Shown here piece by piece: positions 59,391-64,000 of a stretch of DNA of 64,000 nt (its first letter is position 1; the number at the start of each line of letters is the position of its first letter). The position numbers and the translations under genes are program-made. Where the stretch lies: positions 2,105 through 66,104 of the forward strand of contig DHVJ01000061.1 of assembly GCA_002412595.1 (NCBI GenBank). Reading direction: 5' to 3'. The DNA comes from Anaerolineaceae bacterium UBA5211. GTDB taxonomy: Bacteria > Chloroflexota > Anaerolineae > Anaerolineales > Anaerolineaceae. Under the pieces are notes generated by a model, which made no database searches, was not told the DNA's origin, and worked only from the letters and a program-made list of their open reading frames with translations.

Positions 59391-60434
59391 TCATTGAATC
59401 ATTAACCAACTTTTTTCTTTTACCACTTCTACAGCAAGCGTAATCTGACGCTCTGTGAATTGTTTTTTATGAGCATTCCAACTATAGGTAGATTTAATTA
59501 ATTCATTTATTGATGAATAAGACTGATTTTTCATCAACCACGTTACAGTAGATAACAACTCCAAGCCAAAAGGCGATTCAAACCCCTCAACAAGTTGAGA
59601 CACTTGCTCTAGTCTGCTTTGAGCATCAGGATGCTGCTCAATTAGGAAATTCGCATCTTCAACAGCACCTGGAATTAATTTAATTTGTTTATTAGGAAAA
59701 TCACCTCCATCTGCATAGCCTGAAATGAAATGCCCTTCTATTGCATTCATAACATGCCGGAGATTTTCCGCATATGGGCCATACTTCCCTTTTTGAAAAT
59801 TAAGTCGCAATGGTTCTCCCGCTTCTTGCATAAAATACATTAATTTGTGTATTTCAAGTAGAGTGATAAAAGGATCAAGTAACCCATCAAGATAGCGATC
59901 AATTAATTCGATCAGTATTGCCCTACCAACTGTCATTTTTGGTACTTCTTTCGTATGCACCATAACATCGCTATCAGGAGCACCGTTTGGTTCATAAACC
60001 ACGATATGAACACTCTTAAGAGAGTTTAATTCCAATTCAATAATTGGTTTTACATCTATCCAATTCAATCCCCCTAGGCCACTTCCCAGTGGAGGTATAG
60101 CAATAGATTTAATATTATATTGAATTATTGTATCGACTAGCGATTTTAGCCCAGCCTCAATGTCTTCAATGCGGCTTTTCCCTTTCCAATGACGTTTTGT
60201 TGGAAAATTAATTATATACTTCGGGTTAGTAAGGTAGCCAGTGTTAAAAACAAACATTTTGCCTGGTTGCATCTCACTTCTATCACATGCTTCTTTATAA
60301 GCTTTGTAATTATCAGGAAAAGAATTTTTGAATTGTAGTGCAATCCCTCGTCCCATAACGCCCACACAATTTACTGTATTAACTAACGCCTCAGTATACT
60401 CTTTTAGAATGTCACCATTTTTATACTCAATCAT
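59391..60434 (-). CDS. darG: DarG-type antitoxin: macro domain plus C-terminal inhibitory domain
   Basis: 347 residues. Macro domain about 1-155: ALVNTVNCVGVMGRGIALQF and IPPLGSGLGGLNW, the ADP-ribose-binding loops. The second half, from KMTVGRAILIELIDR, is the part that binds and blocks DarT in the family (LEIHKLMYFMQEAGEPLRL). The macro domain removes ADP-ribose from DNA thymidine. AAGGAG precedes the ATG. Directly follows the darT frame (16-base gap), the usual order. AT-rich relative to the chromosome. The antitoxin looks intact even though the toxin is broken. Confidence 0.93.
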   Translation of the reverse strand: MIEYKNGDILKEYTEALVNTVNCVGVMGRGIALQFKNSFPDNYKAYKEACDRSEMQPGKMFVFNTGYLTNPKYIINFPTKRHWKGKSRIEDIEAGLKSLVDTIIQYNIKSIAIPPLGSGLGGLNWIDVKPIIELELNSLKSVHIVVYEPNGAPDSDVMVHTKEVPKMTVGRAILIELIDRYLDGLLDPFITLLEIHKLMYFMQEAGEPLRLNFQKGKYGPYAENLRHVMNAIEGHFISGYADGGDFPNKQIKLIPGAVEDANFLIEQHPDAQSRLEQVSQLVEGFESPFGLELLSTVTWLMKNQSYSSINELIKSTYSWNAHKKQFTERQITLAVEVVKEKSWLMIQ

Positions 60435-60450
60435 TGCCTTATCTCCTTGA

Positions 60451-61113
60451 TTAGTAATACCATTCTTTTTTAATTTCTATTCGAGGCTGATGAACAGTAT
60501 TTGATAATACAGTATTTACTTGAGTGTATATTCCTTGAGCACTGACTCCAATTCTTTCTATAAGGGACCACGGAAAACATTCTTCAACCAAAAACTCGGC
60601 TTGTTTACCTTCTTTGATAGTGGGGGAAATTCCCTCTCCGCCCCATCTTGTTGCATGAACAGCCTCCCAATCTATCTCATTTAATTTAGACAAATCATTT
60701 CGATCTTCAAAATAAGATGCACCAGCATTGGATAGTGTAAATGCCCAAGCTTTATTATTTTCTTCTGCCCAAGACACCGAAGTTCTAAGATCTGCCTCAA
60801 GATGTAATATTGGCTCCTGCCCACCGCGATAAGCAAGTTCTTGATGGTTTCTTTGATTAATAATATAAAGCATTATTGAACGTGGACAGAAGTAGAACGG
60901 AACAAAGTCTCCGACGTGCATACGTGGATAAGTGCTCAAAGTAAGTTGATGTAATCTTCTTTATTTAATCTTCGACATCCCAATTGTTGTCCCGACAGGA
61001 AGACGTTTATTAATCTCAGCATCGCACCAAAGATATCCATCATCTAATATGGATTGAAGTCGATCAAGGTGAACAATATGATAAATCTTTGGTTCATTCG
61101 GAATTATTGACAT
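60451..61113 (-). pseudogene. darT: DarT-type DNA ADP-ribosyltransferase toxin interrupted by one in-frame TAA
   Basis: A single minus-strand frame from ATG 61111-61113 to the stop at 60451 encodes the whole DarT domain (about 221 codons). The N-terminal part has IYHIVHLDRLQSILDDGYLW and RLPVGTTIGMSKIK; then TAA at 60961-60963; then RRLHQLTLSTYPRMHVGDF and VPFYFCPRSIMLY, with a catalytic-Glu segment EFLVEECFPWS near the end. The family adds ADP-ribose to thymidine in single-stranded DNA. The stop lies just before the Arg pair expected near the active site, so the product from ATG is about 50 residues. The TTG at 60939 could only give the last 162. Probably a dead toxin, though a sequencing error is possible. 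Confidence 0.85.
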
Positions 61114-61389
61114 AATATTTTAATTATATTTCCCTAAACACCTAACAAAACGCATACTATCATATTGATATTATAAAAGAGTATTTCATGACAATAAATG
61201 CTTGTTTTTCAAACACAACCTCTGATTTTGCAGGACAATACGATAGAACTTATTTTCTGTTATTTTACCTTAGTAATTTAGAATATGTCGAACTGGTGGC
61301 CTGATCCAAACAGATCAACGATATCGGTCTAGTATCTGGCATGCGAGATGGCGAAATTAAAGGAACTGGTCGGGGATAAATCTCTAAAT
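61114..61389. other. AT-rich intergenic region upstream of darT, no gene recognised
   Basis: 276 bases between the darT start and the arfB stop. No RNA gene or promoter that I would defend. One minus-strand stretch (about 61275-61345) reads TDIVDLFGSGHQFDI-like text broken by a stop, perhaps a scrap of another gene. Confidence 0.4.
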
Positions 61390-61815
61390 TTAATCATCCA
61401 AACGATGATCAGCGCGGCGGGAGCGTTTCAGCTCGCCGTGCTTCTTTTTTGTATCCAGACGGCGCTGGCGCACAGCCCGGCCGGGGCGGGTGGTTTTGCG
61501 CGGGATAGGCTTGCGCAGGGCCTGGCGGATCAGCAATGCCAGACGTTCCCTTGCGTCCGCGCGGTTCTTTTCCTGCGAACGGTAGCGGCGCGCTTCAATC
61601 ACCAGCACGCCCTCGTCGGTCATGCGGCTACCCGCCAGACGTGTCAGGCGTTGCTTGACTTCTCCACTCAGGCTGGGAGAGTTGAGTACATCAAAGCGCA
61701 GCTGCACAGCCGTGGCGACTTTGTTGACGTTCTGGCCACCCGGTCCAGAGGAGCGAACAAAGCTTTCTTCCAATTCCGTCTCCGGAATGCTAAGATTTGT
61801 TGTAATGGTCAACAT
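61390..61815 (-). CDS. arfB: Peptidyl-tRNA hydrolase ArfB-type (class I release-factor domain)
   Basis: 141 residues. Catalytic GGQ in FVRSSGPGGQNVNK, then TAVQLRFDV, and a basic C-terminal tail (KKKHGELKRSRR) that inserts into the empty mRNA channel of stalled ribosomes. It rescues non-stop ribosomes by cleaving the peptidyl-tRNA. Complete, with the usual family length. Its last 24 codons exist in a diverged second copy at 59212-59286, on the other side of the DarTG island. Confidence 0.94.
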   Translation of the reverse strand: MLTITTNLSIPETELEESFVRSSGPGGQNVNKVATAVQLRFDVLNSPSLSGEVKQRLTRLAGSRMTDEGVLVIEARRYRSQEKNRADARERLALLIRQALRKPIPRKTTRPGRAVRQRRLDTKKKHGELKRSRRADHRLDD

Positions 61816-61920
61816 ATACAGCTTGCTTTCATGCGCATTTGCATTTCAACTAACATATCCTTTAGATTCAATTTTCTCTCTTGAATTTGTATCACACTCC
61901 CTTCGGGTACGCTAGAAATC

Positions 61921-61948
61921 TTGACAAGCCCCAGTATTAATATATAAT
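61921..61948 (+). promoter_or_regulatory. Consensus sigma70-type promoter of the ABC operon
   Basis: TTGACA at 61921-61926, 16-nt spacer, TATAAT at 61943-61948: both hexamers perfect. Located 47 bases before the first ATG of the operon. Confidence 0.92.
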
Positions 61949-61962
61949 ACAAACTGGTTTGT
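61949..61962. promoter_or_regulatory. Probable operator of the ABC operon
   Basis: ACAAAC TG GTTTGT, an inverted repeat with 6-bp arms and 2-nt centre, directly after the -10 element and covering the likely start site. A candidate target for the winged-helix regulator two genes downstream. Confidence 0.65.
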
Positions 61963-61994
61963 GTTACAAACCTTGCATACAAGAAAGGCATAAA

Positions 61995-62639
61995 ATGAAC
62001 AACCAAAACAAAGAAATCAACGAGATCATCAAACGCACCAAAAGCTATTGGTACGTGGATGGCTTTGCCGAGATCGGTGTCGGCCTGCTACTGATCCTGA
62101 TCATCCTGTTCAACCACCTGGCCGGTCTGATCCAGCAGCCGATCCTGCAAGTCATCCTGATCGTAGTAGGTCTGCCGACCATGATCGTCCTTGGCAGCCG
62201 CGGGTTGAGCCGCGTGGTGGTCAAGCTGAAAGAAAAATACACCTATCCGCGCACTGGTTACATTGCCTACCAAGCCAAGAAGGGCCGCCGCCGTTGGAAG
62301 CGCGTGCTGCTGGCTGGCGTATTGGGGGCATTGGTGGGAACGCTGACCAGCTTGTTGTCTGGCAGCCTGCCAATCATTTACCAGCAGGTATTCGTGACGG
62401 TCATGATCGCATTTGCCTACATCTACATCGGCTATTCCATTGAGCTGAAGCGCTTTTATTGTATTGCCGCTGCAACGCTGGCCTTGGGCGCAGGTTTGAT
62501 CCTAGCGGGGGTGGCAGAAATGCAATACTTACTGCTGTTCTTCATCGGGCAGGGACTGATCTGGATCGTCAGCGGATTGGCCGCCTTGAGCCGCTATTTC
62601 CGCAGCACCCAGCCGCCCACGCAAGAAGGTGAAGTATGA
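61995..62639 (+). CDS. Polytopic membrane protein of the regulated ABC operon
   Basis: 214 residues with five or six hydrophobic segments (about 25-45, 50-70, 100-122, 125-145, 150-172, 176-198), the first group preceded by a charged N-terminus and separated by a basic loop (YQAKKGRRRWKRVLLA). I do not recognise a family. It may be an accessory or sensor partner of the transporter. The ATG at 61995 has AAAGG before it; an in-frame start 12 codons earlier lies in the operator and is rejected. Overlaps the regulator gene by ATGA. Confidence 0.8.
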   Translation: MNNQNKEINEIIKRTKSYWYVDGFAEIGVGLLLILIILFNHLAGLIQQPILQVILIVVGLPTMIVLGSRGLSRVVVKLKEKYTYPRTGYIAYQAKKGRRRWKRVLLAGVLGALVGTLTSLLSGSLPIIYQQVFVTVMIAFAYIYIGYSIELKRFYCIAAATLALGAGLILAGVAEMQYLLLFFIGQGLIWIVSGLAALSRYFRSTQPPTQEGEV

Positions 62640-62938
62640 GTGAGGTCAACGACATTGCCGGGCTCGATAGGCTGATCCACGAGCCTGCCCGGTTGGCGAT
62701 CATGTCCATTTTGTACGCTGCGGAAAAAGCTGATTTTTTATTTCTTTTACGGGAGACAGGATTGACCAAGGGCAACCTCTCCACGCACTTGAGCAAACTG
62801 GAAGAAGCCGGATACATTGAAATCGAGAAGGGCTACGTCGGCAAGCTGCCACAGACCTTATGCCGCATGACCGACAACGGCCGCCAGGCTTTCGACGATT
62901 ATCGCCGTCAACTGAAAGATTTTCTGAACAATTTTTAA
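62636..62938 (+). CDS. Winged-helix transcriptional regulator
   Basis: 100-residue, single-domain DNA-binding protein of the winged-helix type used by ArsR/MarR-like regulators: DRLIHEPARLAIMSILYAA, FLFLLRETGLTKGNLSTHLSKLEEAGYIEIE (written here only as a description of the recognition helix around NLSTHLSKLEE), and a wing with CRMTDNGRQAF. No Cys metal-sensing motif typical of ArsR. Start overlaps the preceding stop. Likely represses the operon by binding the repeat that follows the promoter. Confidence 0.9.
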   Translation: MSEVNDIAGLDRLIHEPARLAIMSILYAAEKADFLFLLRETGLTKGNLSTHLSKLEEAGYIEIEKGYVGKLPQTLCRMTDNGRQAFDDYRRQLKDFLNNF

Positions 62939-62944
62939 GGAAAC

Positions 62945-63880
62945 ATGAACTACAGTATTGAATGCAAGCAACTAAGCAAGAATTTTGGAACGCTGCGCGC
63001 CGTGCAGGGCGTCAGCATGCAAATCCCCACAGGCAGTGTGTTCGGCCTGCTGGGCCCGAACGGCTCCGGCAAGACCACCACCATCCGCCTGATGCTGGGT
63101 CTTCTGCAGCCGGACGCAGGTTCGGTGCGCGTGTTCGGGCTCGACCCGATCTCCCAGGGCGACCAAGTGCGCGAGCAGTGCGGCGCACTACTGGAGCACA
63201 CCGGCTTATACGAACGCCTGAGCGCGGAAGACAACCTGCAATTCTACGGGCAACTCTGGCACATGCCCCAGCGGGAATTACAGGCACGCATCAAAGAATT
63301 GCTCGGCAAACTAGACTTGTGGGACAGGCGCAAGGAGATCGTCGGCAGTTGGAGCCGCGGTATGAAACAAAAGCTGGCTGTGGCGCGCGCCATGCTGCAC
63401 CAGCCCAAGCTGGTCTTTCTGGACGAACCCACTTCCGGACTCGATCCGGTGGCAGCGGCAGCCTTGAACAACGACCTGCTCAAACTAGTAAAGGATGAGC
63501 AAGCGACAATTTTTCTGACCACCCATATCCTGAGCGAAGCCGAAAAGGTATGCAACCTGGTAGGCGTCCTGCGTAGAGGCGAGTTGATCGCCTTCGGCGG
63601 GCCGCACACCCTCACCCAATCCACACGCAATGCCATCGTGGATATCTTCGGCCAGGGGCTGACAGACCCGGCCATCCTGGAGAAGCTGCGCAATATGCCC
63701 CAGGTCAGGCAGGTCGAAGCAGTGGACGGACACCTGGAAATCGGACTGGAAGGAACCGCAGAGCCGTCCGAAGTTGTCAAGACCTTGGTGATGAACGGTG
63801 CTTCGGTGGATGAAGTTCGCCGCCGAAAAGCTGGTTTGGAAGAGTCTTTCCTGAAACTCATGGAGGAAGAAAATGCTTAG
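62945..63880 (+). CDS. ABC transporter ATP-binding protein
   Basis: 311 residues. Walker A LLGPNGSGKTTTIRLMLGLL, signature GSWSRGMKQKLAVARAM, Walker B LVFLDEPTSGLDP, and H-loop TTHILSEAEKV. The last 80 residues form a small C-terminal domain like that of ABC-2 exporters. It energises export by the permease encoded next. TAAGGAAAC lies before the ATG, 7 bases after the regulator stop. Confidence 0.95.
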   Translation: MNYSIECKQLSKNFGTLRAVQGVSMQIPTGSVFGLLGPNGSGKTTTIRLMLGLLQPDAGSVRVFGLDPISQGDQVREQCGALLEHTGLYERLSAEDNLQFYGQLWHMPQRELQARIKELLGKLDLWDRRKEIVGSWSRGMKQKLAVARAMLHQPKLVFLDEPTSGLDPVAAAALNNDLLKLVKDEQATIFLTTHILSEAEKVCNLVGVLRRGELIAFGGPHTLTQSTRNAIVDIFGQGLTDPAILEKLRNMPQVRQVEAVDGHLEIGLEGTAEPSEVVKTLVMNGASVDEVRRRKAGLEESFLKLMEEENA

Positions 63881-64000
63881 GGATATTTGGACCATCAGTA
63901 AAAAGGATATCAGGGAAGTGATATTCAGCCGCGGCAACAAGCGCGGCGGGCTGATTTCCATATTGGTCGTGGTGGGGTTGATCGGTGTATATTTTCCATT
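63873..64000 (+). CDS. ABC-2 type permease, truncated by the window edge
   Basis: Starts with ATG overlapping the ATPase stop by 8 bases; GGAGG lies before it. The 42 codons seen begin MLRDIWTISKKDIREVIF, like the cytoplasmic N-terminus of ABC-2 exporters, followed by the beginning of a hydrophobic span (SILVVVGLIGVYF). The rest lies outside. Confidence 0.85.
   Translation, partial: MLRDIWTISKKDIREVIFSRGNKRGGLISILVVVGLIGVYFP

Noticed and set aside
61348..61884. Plus-strand frame across arfB
   Set aside because: Begins with plausible text but runs antisense through arfB, whose GGQ motif and basic tail are certain; no ribosome site.
1..64000. CRISPR arrays, rRNA and tRNA genes
   Set aside because: No regularly spaced repeat array was seen, and none of the intergenic gaps reads as a tRNA cloverleaf or rRNA segment. 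A covariance search could still find a small RNA that I missed.

Overview
The window reads as a chromosomal segment of an anaerobic, fermentative, probably Gram-positive-type or monoderm bacterium. My best guess is Chloroflexota, class Anaerolineae (inference, moderate confidence). The reasons are: MutS2, GatB and PdxST of the bacterial type; a Ycf45-like AAA/R3H protein; a serine/threonine kinase fused to an NB-ARC-type ATPase and TPRs; many DegV proteins; a glycyl radical enzyme with its activase; a PTS; and no outer-membrane or LPS genes. Coding GC is roughly 50-55 percent. Two stretches are clearly AT-richer: a DnaJ-membrane gene at 24.9-26.2 kb and a DarT/DarG island at 59.1-61.4 kb.

Layout. 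1-7.5 kb: 3' part of mutS2, a VOC protein, a nitroreductase, a DegV protein, a cyclophilin, an aldo/keto reductase and an exported thioredoxin-like protein. 7.6-18.3 kb: a LacI-type regulator with a textbook promoter and operator, followed by a 10 kb co-directional operon. This encodes a split lactose/cellobiose-type PTS (EIIC, EIIB, EIIA), three different GH4 glycosidases, a DegT-type sugar aminotransferase, a histidine phosphatase, a SUMF-domain protein without the catalytic cysteines, and an unrecognised polytopic membrane protein, closed by a strong terminator. 18.4-26.2 kb (minus strand): two tandem DegV paralogues, an EamA transporter, a glycyl radical enzyme with its activase, and a DnaJ-domain membrane protein. 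26.3-33.3 kb: an MBL-fold hydrolase, a sugar nucleotidyltransferase followed by a decayed gene, an aminotransferase, a GxxExxY gene bracketed by inverted repeats (a probable small mobile cassette), gatB and glutamate dehydrogenase.

33.3-48.5 kb: dnaN, an ATP-grasp PEP-synthase-like protein, an ABC exporter, two perfect parS sites, pdxS-pdxT, an apparent ATA-start gene, the R3H ATPase, tmk, a DsbA-cyclophilin lipoprotein, a PrsW-family protease, PlsC and ComEC. dnaN plus parS suggests that this part lies near the replication origin. 48.5-59 kb: kinase/ATPase/TPR signalling protein with a GAF-SpoIIE phosphatase, a P-type ATPase with a ChrB-like protein, YjbQ, EamA and a DinB/TPR protein. 59.1-61.8 kb: an AT-rich DarTG toxin-antitoxin island whose toxin gene carries an in-frame stop. 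It is flanked on one side by a duplicated 3' end of arfB and on the other by the intact arfB. 61.9-64 kb: an ABC-transporter operon with its own winged-helix regulator, a consensus promoter and a likely operator, running off the window.

The most interesting system is the PTS/GH4/aminotransferase operon. GH4 enzymes work through a 3-keto sugar-phosphate, and a DegT aminotransferase beside them could interconvert 3-keto and 3-amino sugar phosphates, by analogy with kanosamine synthesis by NtdABC. That is inference and needs biochemical testing. No rRNA, tRNA, CRISPR array or complete insertion sequence was recognised.
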